This document shows positions 46,171-58,329 of a stretch of DNA of 64,000 bases, piece by piece. The DNA lies in the NCBI GenBank assembly GCA_030068075.1, contig CM057826.1, positions 97,019,804 to 97,083,803 of the forward strand. The letters run 5' to 3'. How positions within the stretch are numbered: position 1 is the stretch's first letter; each line of letters begins with the position of its first letter. Position numbers and translations under genes: made by a program. The notes below the pieces were generated by a model that was given only the letters and a program-made list of their open reading frames with translations, ran no database searches and was not told the DNA's origin. Origin of the DNA: Paguma larvata (Eukaryota; Chordata; Mammalia; Carnivora; Viverridae).

Positions 46171-46734
46171 GTGCAGAACTTTTGTTTTCCCAGGGTGCAA
46201 TGGAATGAGCCACCAACTTCACAAAAGTATTACTTGTCCTTTTGCAAACCTTCTCATTGTCCCTGTATCTTTGAGCCATTCATAAGGGTCAGGAGGCCCC
46301 ATCCAAATTGGCCACTCTGTTATTTTCTGCTGCCGAAGCCCATGCCTCCACATGTTGTCATTAGATGGGCTGAGTGTGGCTAGAGTGAAAGTCCTTTAGG
46401 AATATAAATTACCATCTCCCCTGGATACTTGAGCCACATTTAATGAATGCATACATTTCTTTGACCTTGTATTTGTAGCCTTGTTACCCTAACCAAGTAA
46501 AGCACTTTCTTACAATAAATGCATTAACATAGTTACCAAGATATTTCTTACCTTAAAGGGCTGTGAAGATCTAAGTAGGGTTTTGCATTGTAAATGTTAG
46601 AAAAAGAATTTCAAAATACTAAAAGTAATTTTTATTTACACAGTAACAAAATTGAAACAAAATAAGAAAAACACATAAATTATTTTAGCGCGGTACTTCA
46701 TGTTTTTTCCTATTAATTACAAAAATAATAGATG
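46171..46734. other. Unassigned sequence
   Basis: A 70-codon frame at 46171-46383 shows no domain. No named repeat. Confidence 0.4.
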
Positions 46735-46985
46735 CCATTTGTCAGATGTCTACCATGTGCCAGGAACTATGCTAAGCTCTCTACATAATTTACTGCTTTT
46801 AATCCTCTCAATAGCCACGCAAAGTCGGTGTTATTTATTATCACCATTTTACAGATGAGAACACGGAAGCTTATAGAAGTTGATTAACTTGCCCTAGGTT
46901 ACCCAATTCAAAAATGGAAGAGCCAGGACTTACACCCAGATCTGTCTGAAACTGAAGATCAAGAGGTTAATCATAGTGATGTTGT
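46735..46985 (-). repeat. MIR, nearly full length
   Basis: Antisense MIR with CTACCATGTGCCAGGAACTA, CATTTTACAGATGAGAACAC, TTAACTTGCCCTAGGTTACC and GAGCCAGGACTTACACCC. Confidence 0.88.
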
Positions 46986-47599
46986 CTTTTCTTCCTTTTT
47001 TCTAAAAACAAACGAGAGTTACTTTCTTGAATGTTTAGCTCTATGATGGAGTTCTCTCTGATTGCAGATAACATCATAACTGGTGGCCTTGGAAATGAAG
47101 AGGGTATCCTTAATTAAAATTAGAAGTTGTGTACATTATTAATACTGAATATTTAAAAAAAAGGTGAAGTCATGAAGTTCTCTGAAGAGAATCTTGCTGT
47201 AAAGATGAAACAAAGAAAAAAAAAACAAGTAAGGGAATATAGAAGCAGAATACAGAACACCCTCTCAACAAATTTACATATATTTTTTACAAATATATTT
47301 CATAAAAAGGAATATTGCATACAATAAGCAGTGATGACAGTAGGGAATGGAATTTTGAAATTATGTATATATGTACTGATTTAAATCACAATTCTTTTTC
47401 CAGAAGCATCCTTTTTTTTTCCTTCTTCTACTAGCTCAACCATATAAAGTATCCAAACACACAGAAGTATCACTCATGCCAAAGACTCCATCTAACTCAA
47501 AGCCTGGCACCTGTTTGACAGTGGTAAACTGGACCATTTTCGATATTAGAGTAGCTTCCAAAATTTCTCTTACTTTTTCTTCCTTCTTTTATCTTGTTT
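46986..47599. other. Unassigned sequence
   Basis: Nothing recognised up to the retroviral LTR. Confidence 0.4.
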
Positions 47600-48069
47600 T
47601 TTTAACCTGAGACTGAAAAAGTTCTTACAAATGTAGGAAAAGGCTGCTTATTCTGAAGTCATGTAACAAATCCACCCCCCCCCCCCCCATACTGCTTTTA
47701 AACCTGTTCGGTCAACCAACAACTCACCTTGGTAAACGCACTTTTGAAAGCCAACCATCTATCAGTCTCTCAGTCTTGAAACTCAGCCAGTCAGGGACAC
47801 ACTCACTCCAACAGCACACCTCTGAGCAGTACCTAATCAACAAAAGCCTCCCCCGCACAAGCTTGTTTCTATAGATGATGGCAACTCACTTATGCCTCTG
47901 AGAGTTGACCCATTCCTGACCGTCATGCTTCCCCTAAACCTTACCTAAAACTGGCAATCTGTTCCACTTGAATAGATTGTCTGACTGGCACCTCTTACCA
48001 TAACAAGCGATTAGTTAGTTTTTAGCCTTTTCATTTCAGATGTTGAGTGATGGTCTCATTGGACGGTTT
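47600..48069 (+). mobile_element. 5' LTR of the ERV
   Basis: Shares ordered blocks with 55545-55975: AGCCAGTCAGGGACACACTC, then CTCCAACAGCACACCTC, AATCAACAAAAGCCTC, ACTCACTTATGCCTCTGA, and TGATGGTCTCATTGGACG at the end. A C15 run is at about 47676-47690. The copies are diverged with indels. Start is approximate. Confidence 0.65.
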
Positions 48070-48087
48070 TGGAGGTTTCACCAAGGT
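48070..48087 (+). promoter_or_regulatory. Possible retroviral primer-binding site
   Basis: TGGAGGTTTCACCAAGG starts directly after the LTR end, where a site complementary to a tRNA 3' end (starting TGG) is expected. The tRNA type is uncertain. Confidence 0.4.
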
Positions 48088-50129
48088 TGTTTTGAAGACC
48101 CTCATTTGGCGGCCTTCCAGGGAACCCTGGATTCCAGCATTCTGGGTGCACTCACTGGCATCTTGTGCCAAAATTCTCTTTACTCTTCAGATGTGTGAAT
48201 GAGTCAATCTCAATAATAATATGATCTCTGGCTAGTTTTCTTGAGTTCATATTCCTAAATGTCTTTTGTTAGTCTAGGATTTGTAACCAAATAGCTCTTT
48301 GTTTAGGCCTAGATCTTTGTGCAGAGCAATTGCACCGTTTGGTTTAGAGGTAATCCATTTGATGAGCGATTAGACCTACCTCTCTGTACAAGATCGTTAG
48401 ACCTTTGTTATAGAGCTATGTCATTTGAGAAATGTTTTTGCCACGAACCTGTGTATTCTCCTGCCGCTTACCTTGTTTTTGCTGCTGCTCGTCTAGATGT
48501 ACGAAGTATTCTTTCATGTGTTTTTGTTTTGTCCTGGCTTGGCTCCTTTCTTTTGAATGTATAAGGGAACAGATTGAAACATAAGCCTGAAAAATTTGTA
48601 GCTCAAGGCAGGCCAGTGTGGAAGGCTAATGATTAGAGGTCTGTTAGATCAGAAATCCATTTGTTAAAAAGGATTTGTCAAACAAGGTTTGGGTCCTCCA
48701 CTAAACTTTCATGAGGACACCCCCTTTCTCATTAATTTGTGAAAGAATCTCACTTTGTTTTTTCCATACTCAAGACTCAGGGACTGTCAGATTATTGAGT
48801 GGATAGTCCCTTTCTAGTTTCTGCCTGCTTGCAGAACCCAGAGCCCGTCAAAAGCCCAAAAGCACTAAAGGATTCTATTTCCTTTAAGAAGTGCTGCAAT
48901 TCTAACTTTTGCACTTTCCTGAGGAAATGTCCAAATGTCTACATTAATATCATTAAGACAAACTCTAAAAATAATGGGAGACAAAATACCAAATAATCAG
49001 TAGTAAGTTTCTTTAACTGATAGGTGAAGGCCCAAAAATCTAACTTGAGACAGTTTCTCTCAAAGATTTTTTAATCTTTTGAAAGCTGTTCACTTTGCAT
49101 TTTGTTTTTCACTCAGCTTTACTTGACCTTCTAAATGAGCTATTCTTTTTCCAGGGGTTTCTTTGGGAAGCAATGATATTATAAAATTTCTAGACCAGAA
49201 AGTTGAATTTGAATTTTTCTCTAGAGCCAAGTTACGGGACAAAATTGATTTTCCTAAACCTTGAAAATACGGGCAGAATTTTGTTACAGATTTTAATCTT
49301 TCTTGTGTAGTTAATCTCCTCTACTGTAGATCTGCTCAGCTAACACTTAGCCTCTCTGATAGGAAAAATCCTTAATAAGTAGAAATATAGGAAAGAAAAG
49401 ATTTAAAGTACTTGGTTACATAGCATCTTAAAAACTTGACTTAAGGCAAGATAAGGCAATTTCAGAGATAATTATTTTAAGAGAAAGATCATGAAAAGGT
49501 TTAAATTGTAAATAAAACAAAGATGAAAAATAGACTTTAGTAAATATTCTAGAAGCTGGAGTAAAACCACAGCTAAAGTGGAGATGTGACTTCCTTTGTA
49601 AATGGGATCAAATCTGAAAGGGAAAATTTGATGCTAAAAAAGAAATGGAAATGTAAAATTCCAATCTAGAAAATTTTCAGTGTGCGGCTAGATATTTCCA
49701 GAGCCTTTGGAGGAAAATAAGCTGAAACTCAAAAGAGTGGCTCTCTAGTTAAGAAAAATAACTAAAAAATTCTGCCCTCTAAAAATTGAGAGCTTATGGG
49801 TAAGAATACCTGTGGATATTTAAATACGATGATAATTGAAAGAATTGATGATCCATAACGGCTAAGAAACAGAAGGACAATTATCCACACGTGTCCATTG
49901 AAGCTGCTACGAGGGTGACATTAAGTCCCAACACTCCCCTTTGCTCCTTCTAAACTTTCAGAGGAACAAATGTGGCTTTCTTGTTGCTATGGGAGTCACT
50001 AAATCTACCACTAATCTCTTTACTATAGAACATCAGATCCCTCAGAGCAAAATTCTAAAGGTGTTTAAAAACTGAGAAAGACTTCCAATAGGAAGAAAGA
50101 GCGAAATTTTATCTTAAAGTAAAAATGAC
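48088..50129 (+). other. ERV leader/gag interval, unrecognisable in detail
   Basis: Position implies leader and gag. I see no intact frame. An 81-codon frame at 48319-48564 has no known motif. Confidence 0.4.
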
Positions 50130-51052
50130 TGCTTGTGCCAGATGGTAGAAGAAGATAATAAAAGACAAATTTAAAGGTACATAGTACATCGAAGAAGGTA
50201 TCAGGAAAAAACAAGCTTTTTTTACCTGGGTTTCTGGGAAGCACTAAAATAATGAAAATTTCTAAAAATCGTAAGTCATTCCCCAGGTCCCAACCTGTAG
50301 CTGACAGTTTGAAATCATTATCAGGACATTCCTTTCAACTCTGTGAAACAATTCCTACAAATTTAATGGCTAGGGATTTACTTTGCAAACGGAAGTGCCT
50401 ATATAAAATGTTCTGCAAAAAGATAACTTTTTAAATCCTGGAAATTTTCTTGCACCCAATAAAATTATAGCTTATGTGGTTAATAATATATCTATATTAT
50501 GTATGATTCAAGAAATCACTGAAGAAATAACTATGGTCCAGAATGCCAATGGGCAAAAGATTCCATGAACGCAGGCAGAATAGTTAGAACAGAGTTCTTA
50601 AAAGTCTTCCTGGACTATATAAACCCTTCATTTTTTGAACAAATATGAGAAAGTTAGGCCATGATCTAATGGTCTTAACTCACCCACATGGCACACGGTG
50701 AAGACCTATTGCCTATTAAAACTGATCCCTGAATTCAGTAGCTAAAGCATAGCTTAGTTGCCTCAGAACGATTATGGGCCTCAATTAAATACGTTAAAAC
50801 ATCTTCAGATAGTGTATTGTGATAACCTTTAAATCAATTAACTAATTATAAAATGTGAATGTTCTTTCTCCTATTATCAGTCACCAGTGGAATACTCTTA
50901 CTTCAGCACCTCTATTACCTTTATCCAATAGAGAATAATTAATTTCATGCTTAGAATATTTGAACCCTACAGTATTAACTGCTGACTTAATATTCTTTGT
51001 TGCTCTAATACTCAATGCTGACAGTATTGTTTATTGATGGGTCTAAAAAGAA
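50130..51052 (+). pseudogene. ERV pol remnant (protease/RT junction to RNase H start)
   Basis: Frame 50252-50434 includes NLMARDLLCK, which resembles the conserved segment near the protease/RT junction of gammaretrovirus-like pol. About 600 bp further, the frame reading VLFIDGS at 51026-51045 looks like the start of an RNase H domain. Most of RT between them is deleted or unreadable because of stops and frameshifts. The L1M insertion at about 51055 cuts the region. Confidence 0.55.
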
Positions 51053-51054
51053 AA

Positions 51055-52570
51055 CCAGCAAACAGACCAATAGACTAGAACGGAGACCTCAGAAACAAAC
51101 TTTCAGGTATATGGTCAAATGATACTCCACAATGTTGCCAAGTCTACTTAGTAGGAGAAGTACAGTCTCTTCAACAAACGGTGTTGGGAAAACTGACTAT
51201 CCATATGCAAAACAATGAAGCCTAATACCACATACAGACATTAACATAAAATGAGTTGACAATTTTATTAACTATAAAACTCTTAGAAGAAAACCTTATG
51301 ACATTGGATTTGGCAATGGTTTCTTGGATATGATGCAAAAAAAAAAAAAAAAAAGCACAGGCAACAAAAGAAAAAATAGACAAATGAGCTACAGCAAACC
51401 TAAAAACTTCTATGAACCGAAGAACACAGAGTAAAAAGGTAGAAAACTTTGCAAGTCGTATATCTGATAAGGAGTAAATATCTAGAATATATAAAGAACT
51501 CCAATTCAACAACAACAAATCAAATAACCTCATTAAAAGTTGGGCAAAGGAGGGATGCTTGGGTAGCTCACTTGGTTAATGTCTGACTCTTGATTTCAGC
51601 TCAGGTCATGATCTCATGGTTGTGGGAATGAGCCACGTGTCAGGCTCCGCACTGGGTATGGGGCCTGCTTGGGATTCTCTCTCTCCCTCTCCTTCTGCCC
51701 CTCCCCACTTCTCTCAAAAAAAAAAAAATAAACTTAAAAAAATTGGAAAGGACTCAGACATTTCTCCAAAGATGATACACAAATGGCCAGCAAGCACATG
51801 AAATAATTTTACAATCACCAAAGAGAAATGCAAATCAAAACTACAATGTGATATTACCTCACATCCATTAGGATAACATATATGATAGTAAATACATATA
51901 ATATATATAAATATATGATGACAAATGTTGACGAGAATGTATAGAAATTCAAACTTGCACATTGCATTGAGTAGAATGGTACAAGTGCTAAGGAAAAGAG
52001 TATGGAGATTTCTCAAAAAAGTTAAAAACAGAATTACCATATGATCCAGCAATTCCACTTCTGGGTATATATATCCAAAAGAATTGCAAGCAGGATCTCA
52101 CGGAGGTAGTGGCATCCTCATGTTCATAGCAGCAGTATTCACAACAGCCAAAAAGTAGAAGCACCCCAGGGGTCTGCTGTTGGATGAACAAATAAACAAA
52201 ATGTGGTATGTACATGCAATGGAATATTATTCAGCCTTAAAAGGAAGTAAAATCTACCACATGCTACAATATGATGAAGTTTGAGGATCTATGCTAAATG
52301 AAATAAGCAGTCACAAAAAGACAAATACCGTATGATTCCATAGAGTAGTAGTCAAATTTATACTGAAAGTAGAAAGGTGTTTACTAGAGGTTGTGGGGAG
52401 AGGGGTGGGGGAATTGCTTAATGGGACAGAGTTTCAGATTTGCAACATGAGAGAGTTCTAAAGATCTGTTTCACAACAATGTGGATATACTTAACACTAC
52501 TGAACTATACATTTAAAAATGGTTAAGATGGTAAATTACATGTTACACATTTTTTACCAAAAGAATAAGT
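51055..52570 (+). mobile_element. L1M ORF2 end plus 3' UTR, inserted in the ERV
   Basis: CTTCAACAAACGGTGTTGGG, GACATTGGATTTGGCAATGG, CATATGATCCAGCAATTCCA and AATGGAATATTATTCAGCC are ORF2 landmarks in order. The 3' end is near 52570. An A18 run lies at 51336-51353. A SINE sits inside (51552-51744). Confidence 0.8.
51552..51744 (+). mobile_element. Felid SINE inside the L1M
   Basis: Plus-strand copy with head GGGATGCTTGGGTAGCTCAC and an A13 run in the tail. Diverged. Confidence 0.88.
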
Positions 52571-52710
52571 AGATAATGCTCTCTTATAAAATCGCATTCC
52601 TTACCAAGTGTTCAAATTGTGCAAATGACTGAACTGTGGTCTTTTCTAAGCCATTTCAAATGACTAAAATAAAGTAATTAGTATATAAATTAATAGTGGT
52701 ATTCTTTTTG

Positions 52711-53375
52711 GGGCAACTGGGTGGCTGAGTCGGTTAAGCATCCGACTTTGACTCATGTCATGTCTTGTGGTCCATGAATTCGAGGCCCGTTGTCAGGCTC
52801 TGTGTTAACAGCTCAGAGACTGGAGCCTGCTTCAGATTCTGTGTCTCTTTCTCTCTCTTTCTTCTCGCACTGACCACCCCCCACTTGCACTCTGCCTCTC
52901 TCTCTCTCGAAAAAAAAGGGGGGCACCTGGGTGGTTCATTCGGTTAAGTGTCCGACTTCGGCTTAGGTCAGATCTCACAGTTAGTAGGTTTGAGCCCTGT
53001 GTGGGCTCTGTGCTGACAGCTCAGAGACCAAAGCTTACTTCAAACTCTGTGTCTCCTTCTCTCTATGCTCCTCCCCGACTTGCACTCTGTCTCTCTCTCT
53101 CTCAACATTAAAAATAAGTTAGGGGTGCCTGGTGGCTCAGTCAGTTAAGTGTCCAACTTCAGCTCAAATCATGATCTTGTGGTCTGTGAATCTGAGTCCC
53201 ACATGAGGCTCTGTGCTGACAGCTCAGAGCCTGGAGCCTGCTTTGGATTCTGTGTCTCCCTCTCTCTCTGTCCTGCCCTGCTCACACTCTGTGCCTCTCT
53301 TTGTCTCTCTCTTTGTATCAAAAATAAAATAAAACATTTAAAAATAAAACTAAATAAAATTAACAAAATAAAAAT
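52711..53375 (+). mobile_element. Three felid SINEs in tandem, head to tail
   Basis: Copies at about 52711-52917, 52918-53121 and 53123-53375, all on the plus strand with at most a few bases between them. They differ in sequence, so they are separate insertions into one another's A-rich tails. The second has only a short tail (AACATTAAAAATAAG). Confidence 0.92.
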
Positions 53376-54019
53376 ACTGCCATGAAAAAGAGGTTTTAAG
53401 ATCTTAGGTACTCTTTGAAAATAAACAGCAAATAAACAACAAATACATTAATTATGAGATGGCTTCAGGGTATCTAAAATAACTACTGTGATCAAAGTAG
53501 AGACTCACAGTAAAAGAAGTGTTATAGAAGCTAGTACAACATGCCATAGATCTTTAGAAATACTACTGAAATAGTAGAGTAGCACACTAAGCAGACTGAC
53601 TAAAGTCCTTACACAAGGACCTCATATAAACAAAAATAACAAAACAATAATAAATCCGTGGGAAAGTTCAAGAATTCCATGATGGATATGTAAAATCTGG
53701 ATGCTGAAATTCTTGAAAGAAACAGTGGGAATGATTTGTTATGGGATCCATGAAAATAAGATCTGGAAAAAACTTTACCACTAATGATACTATTTGCATC
53801 TAATACATAAATGAAAGAAAATGTCCTTGTACCAAGGAAATTACAAAATGCAAATAATAATAATGGTTTGTCACACAATCGTTAGAGACGATATATTTGC
53901 AGCTCCATCAAAATTGAAGTATCTCATGTACAGCTTTTTACTCTTTTCCTGTAAAGGAATCAGGCTCTTCAATGCCAATCCAGGACCAAGGTTAATCATT
54001 CTGTTGCATTATTAGTAGT
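53376..54019 (+). other. ERV-internal or flanking sequence, unassigned
   Basis: By position between pol and env remnants; nothing in it is recognisable. A reverse frame of 89 codons (53609-53878) is unsupported. Confidence 0.35.
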
Positions 54020-54540
54020 CTCCAAGATAGACTCTAATGATTCTTGCCTTTTGGTATTCATGCCCTCAAACACAGCACCTCTCCCACATTTTATCAAGGT
54101 GGATCTGTGTGACCAATAGAATGTAGTAAGAGGGTATGTCACTACCAAGGTAAGGTTAAAAAAGATACTGTGATTTTTGCCTTACCTTCATACCATTCGC
54201 TCTAGGGGAAGGTAGCTGCCATGTGGTGTGAACCCTACAGAGAGGCTGATGTGGTGAGCAACAGTGACATCCTGCCAATAGCCAGTGAGAAACTGAAGTG
54301 TCCAGTGAACAACTGTGTGAGTGAGCCCTCTTGGGAGCAGATGCCACACCCCCATTTAAAACTTCTGAGACCTGCAGCCTTGGCTGACATCAGGGCTGCA
54401 ACCTCAAGAGAAATACTGAACCAGAACCACCTGGCTAAGCTGCTCCGAGAGTCTTGCCCCTCAGAAACCACGTGAGATACTCAATATTCTTGTTTTCAAC
54501 CTACGTGGTTTGAGATAACTTTTTTAGAACAAGAGATAAT
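54020..54540 (+). mobile_element. MaLR-type LTR (MLT1-like) inserted in the ERV
   Basis: GTGTGACCAATAGAATGTAG, TCGCTCTAGGGGAAGGTAG, TGAGTGAGCCCTCTTGGGAG, AACCAGAACCACCTGGCTAA and CAGAAACCACGTGAGATA are in the order of an MLT1-class LTR. Short open frames here are read-through of the LTR. Confidence 0.7.
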
Positions 54541-54544
54541 TAAT

Positions 54545-55265
54545 ATGATTCCCTAACATCCTAAATGGACTAGGTCTCCTTTCAAGGAGCACAAAATTAT
54601 AAACCTCTTATGGGGAGAGAATCCTTTGGAATAATGATCCTACCCATAGTAGTTAAAGGAGAGGCATTCTTCAAAAACCTGTTCCATTGCTTTGGCTGAC
54701 ACTGTAAACAATACAGCTTAAACTCTGGTGGACAACAAGTCAGTTATAATTCCTTAAACCAAGTAGTTATAGATAACAGAATGGCCTTGGATTTTTTTTT
54801 TTTTTTTTTTTTTTACCAACCAGGGAGGATTCTGAACCACTGCTAGCACTATGTATTATACATACACATGACAAGAGAATTGGGATCATCTATATCTAAG
54901 CTAAAAGAAAAGGCAACTTAGCTATAGAAAGAGACTCAAAGAACCTTTGAGACTTGTTTCATTACGAGATCTGGGAGGTTTGGGATCAGTGTTCTAAAAT
55001 ATCTTCTAGTACCTTCCAGTCATACTTATCTTACTGTTGTTCAATGTGTGTTTTCCAGTCTTAAGTGCTTTTGTGCAGCCACTGTCCTCAGAGATGAGTC
55101 AACGAATGATTTAAAGACAAAAATAAAACAACACAGAACAAAAACAACAGACATAAGCAAATAAAAAACAAGCCCAGAAAGAATCAAGCCAATAGACTTG
55201 TAAACTTGATGAAAACTCCCCTTCAAGGAAAATCAACAGTGGTAAAGACCTGAACAATCCTTGAA
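54545..55265 (+). pseudogene. ERV env (transmembrane part) remnant
   Basis: AGATAACAGAATGGCCTTGG (about 54773-54792) reads like the conserved asparagine-arginine/alanine-leucine-aspartate region of a retroviral TM ectodomain, directly upstream of a T25 run at 54791-54815 that destroys the frame. The rest is stop-ridden. Confidence 0.5.
54791..54815 (+). repeat. Poly-T run of about 25
   Basis: Uninterrupted T homopolymer with no attached SINE or L1 body. It may be a slippage product. Confidence 0.9.
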
Positions 55266-55269
55266 GGTC

Positions 55270-55508
55270 TCTCCTGCAGCTTAAAAAAAAATTTTTTTTT
55301 AATGCTTATTCATTTTTGAGAGACAGGGCATGAGCAGGGAAGGGACAGAAAGAGTGGAAGACACAGAATCCAAAGCAGGCTCCAGGCTCTAAGCTGTCAG
55401 CACAGCGCCCGACACGGGGCTCAAACCCACAAACCATGAGACTGTGACCTGAGCCAAAGTCGGATGCTTACCTGGCTGAGCTGCCCAGGTGCCCCTCTCC
55501 TGCAGCTT
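55270..55508 (-). mobile_element. Felid SINE with a 13-bp duplication
   Basis: TCTCCTGCAGCTT at 55270-55282 and 55496-55508. The body is 55283-55495. Confidence 0.94.
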
Positions 55509-55544
55509 TAATTGGATAAAGACCAAAAGAAAAAAAAAAGGAAA

Positions 55545-55975
55545 TAAAAAAGTTCCTGGGAACTTAGAAAAAGCCGATTTTTGCCGTAGCAAAGGGAACA
55601 AATAGCCATAAGAACCAATTTTAAACTCATTCAATGGATCAAGATTTCTGCCTCAGTAAGCCCCTCGTGTAAGTTAGCCAATCAGGGGCAGATTCGCTCC
55701 AACAAACACCTCTCTGAGAGCCGACTAATCAACCACAGTCTCACCTGAGTAACCATGGGCTACAGAGGATGTCAACCCACTTACACCGCTGAAAGTCTGT
55801 CAGTTCCCGGCACTCCATGCTTTCCCCAAACAAAGAGCTTTTATAAGGTCAGCAGATGGTCTGCTTGGAGAGACTGTGCCTGACTAGTGTAGCTCCCCTT
55901 GCTATAGGAATCAATAAATCAAGCTTTGTAACTTTTTATTTCACATATTGAATGTGGTCTCATCACTGTTTGACA
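55545..55975 (+). mobile_element. 3' LTR of the ERV
   Basis: Begins after a purine-rich stretch (AAAAGAAAAAAAAAGG, about 55527) that could be the polypurine tract. Contains GGAATCAATAAATCAAGC with a polyadenylation-like AATAAA and ends in CTGTTTGACA. Matches 47600-48069 block by block. Confidence 0.65.
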
Positions 55976-56284
55976 AACTTTCCTGATTCTTTTCATCATT
56001 TTTTAAACTTCTTTCCGTTTAATAGTCCTAATAGTGACAGTAATGATGATGACGATGATGACAGTGATAAGGTTAACCTCCTCTCACTATATACCATGCA
56101 CCGTGCTAAGGGCTTTATGTACATTAGCGTCGGCATTGAGAACTGCCAGTGACGTCTGGATACCAGCACTTTTCAGATTTTCAGGCATTCAGACCTGAAG
56201 AAGTTACTCTCCGCGGCTTATTCAGAGTGCCAGTCATTTGCTTGTTTGCTTTCAGATCTGCTTCTCACCCTTGCCCTTCACTGC
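55976..56284 (-). repeat. MIR fragment within unassigned sequence
   Basis: CTATATACCATGCACCGTGC, then TAAGGGCTTTATGTACATTA (56086-56128), are antisense MIR. The flanking GATGATGACGATGATGAC run is a short simple repeat. Confidence 0.55.
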
Positions 56285-56600
56285 TCAATCACAGGAGGCT
56301 GGCTCCCACAGACTAGTTTTCCAGGCCCTTCTGTCAGCAGGCTTCCAGCTCAGTTCTGCTAATGGAAACGTATAGGGAAAGATGAACGGCAGGGAGGGAG
56401 GAGGGGAGAAGACAGAGTACCTCTCCCCTTTCTGCTGGTGGTGGCTCTGGCAATAACTGTGTGTCCTTCCATTGTTCTGGCCCCTTTGAAGACACCGTCC
56501 TTCTTGGTGGCCATCACTCATATTATTCTGTTTGAAATACTGAGAGTGCTTTCTGAGTTCCTGAACCCTTAATGATATAATCAGAAAGAACTGGTGGTAC
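56285..56600 (+). repeat. Ancient interspersed repeat, family not named
   Basis: AGCTCAGTTCTGCTAATGG, GGAGGGAGGAGGGGAGAAG and GCTGGTGGTGGCTCTGGC follow a repeat seen widely in mammals. Weak. Confidence 0.4.
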
Positions 56601-56639
56601 AAACTGTACCAGGTAGTCTAGAGACATTTGAGATTTAGT

Positions 56640-56876
56640 TCCAAGTCTGCTTTTTTATTTTTTAAGTTTATTTATTTTGAGAGAGAGGGAGGGAGAGAGA
56701 TAACATGTGAGCAGGACAAGGGAAGGGTTGAGACAGAAGGAGAGAGAGAATCCCAAGCAGACTCCTTGCTGAGAGTGAGGCTTGAACCCTTGAGCCATGA
56801 AATCATGACCTGAGTCGAAACCAAGAGTCAGATGCTTAACTGGCTGAGCCACCCAGGAGCCCCTCCAACTCTGCTT
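56640..56876 (-). mobile_element. Felid SINE with a 13-bp duplication, one mismatch
   Basis: TCCAAGTCTGCTT at 56640-56652 and TCCAACTCTGCTT at 56864-56876. Middle partly deleted. Confidence 0.92.
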
Positions 56877-57002
56877 CTAAATCACTTGTGACTTCTAACA
56901 ATCACAGTTTGGTGGCTCGGCTTTGCTAGATATGATGGAATTGTTGATCTTTAAGGTCTCCCCACCCTTACCAAGTAGAACCTTCTGTAATACTGGGCTT
57001 GC

Positions 57003-57262
57003 AAGAATTGGTTGAACGGGGGAACCTGGGTGGCTCAGTTGGTTAAGTGTCCGACTTCAGCTCAGGTCATGATCTCGCTGCTCGTGAGTTTAAGCCCCGC
57101 GTCTGGCTCTGTGCTGACGGCTGGGAGCCTAGAGCCTGCTTCAGATGCTATCTCCATCTCTCTTCCCCTCCCCCCACTCACACTCAGTCTTTCTCCCTTT
57201 CTCTCTCTCTCAAAAAATATAAAAAATAAAACATAAAAAATTAAAAAAAAAAGAATTGGTTG
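57003..57262 (+). mobile_element. Felid SINE with a 12-bp duplication
   Basis: AAGAATTGGTTG at 57003-57014 and 57251-57262. Full body with CT-rich region. Confidence 0.94.
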
Positions 57263-58329
57263 CACATTTGTAACAGTTATAACATTTCCCTTCTCCCATG
57301 TAATAGTGCTTAGAAACTGCCTTAAAGGCCATGATTACATTTAGAAATATAGCTGCCCTCCCCCCCTACCAACCAGATGAAACACATAAAAGCACCCTTT
57401 TTTTTAATGAACAGGGCAAGCTACATAACTTGAGCAGCCCAGTCAAAATGAAAGTGCAGGGTACTTGCTGAAAAAGCAGGGAAAAAGTGCCATTAAAAGT
57501 ATTAGAAATAAAGCTTTTCCTTTTAAAATATTTTACTTATAAAATACAACAGAGGTAATAGTGATTTATGAGTAACAATATAACTTACAAAGTGTAAAAA
57601 ATATTTTGGTATCATAATTTTATGTAATACACTAAATAAGACTTTATTAATGTGTTATCTTGATTAATCACTATTCTGTGGCTTGCTTTTCTCCAAACTT
57701 ATATAGTAGATTGTTAAAATATATACTTTTAGCAATTTTATTTTTAGTTGATGCAATTGAAAGAGACATTAGTTGCTCTTGAAACATAGAAGATTGCAAG
57801 TAATTTTTGCTAATTTTAAATTTTGACAAGGATCTTTCTACTGATGCAATTGTTATCGAAGCTGTTAAGAGTATTTTATAGGCTGTGACAACATTTGGGG
57901 TACGTGTCTGATAAATTATTTTGAAATAAAAATTTTAGCACATGTAGAACTGATAATTCTCATGGAACTTTTCTAAAAATATTTCATTCTTCATACCAAT
58001 CAGTTTTGTGTAAGTTAAAATTTAATTTTAAATGTAAATTTATGCAATGGTATTTTAATGTTTCCTCCGACATTTCCTGTAACTTGTGGAGGTTGTACAA
58101 GAAATCAAATGTGCCTTCATGATTTGTATAGAATTCAAAACTCTGGTTTATGCATTCTTTCAGTGAATTTTCTGCTACATGGAAAAAGTAATTTTAAAAT
58201 TATTATTCCACATTAGTAATTGTAAGATGAATGTAGTATGCTCTACTATCAAAAGTCTTTAATTTTATTTCTTTAAATTTCTAAGTCTTTAAATTTATTT
58301 TCTGTTTCTAAGTCTGTGGATATGAGCTT
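57263..58329. other. Unassigned AT-rich sequence
   Basis: Nothing recognised. Confidence 0.45.

Larger units (their letters stand above)
47600..55975 (+). mobile_element. Decayed endogenous retrovirus with both LTRs, heavily interrupted
   Basis: Two related LTR-like sequences in the same direction (47600-48069 and 55545-55975) enclose about 7.5 kb. That stretch holds pol-like and env-like remnants in the right order, an L1M with a SINE, three tandem SINEs, a MaLR LTR and a further SINE. Removing these leaves roughly 4.5 kb of retroviral sequence, so parts are deleted. No frame longer than about 100 codons survives; it cannot encode working proteins. Group looks gammaretrovirus-like (ERV1), inferred from LTR architecture and pol remnants. 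Confidence 0.65.

Noticed and set aside
54156..54475. Frames of 63-84 codons on both strands
   Set aside because: They fall inside a MaLR LTR and are read-through of non-coding repeat.
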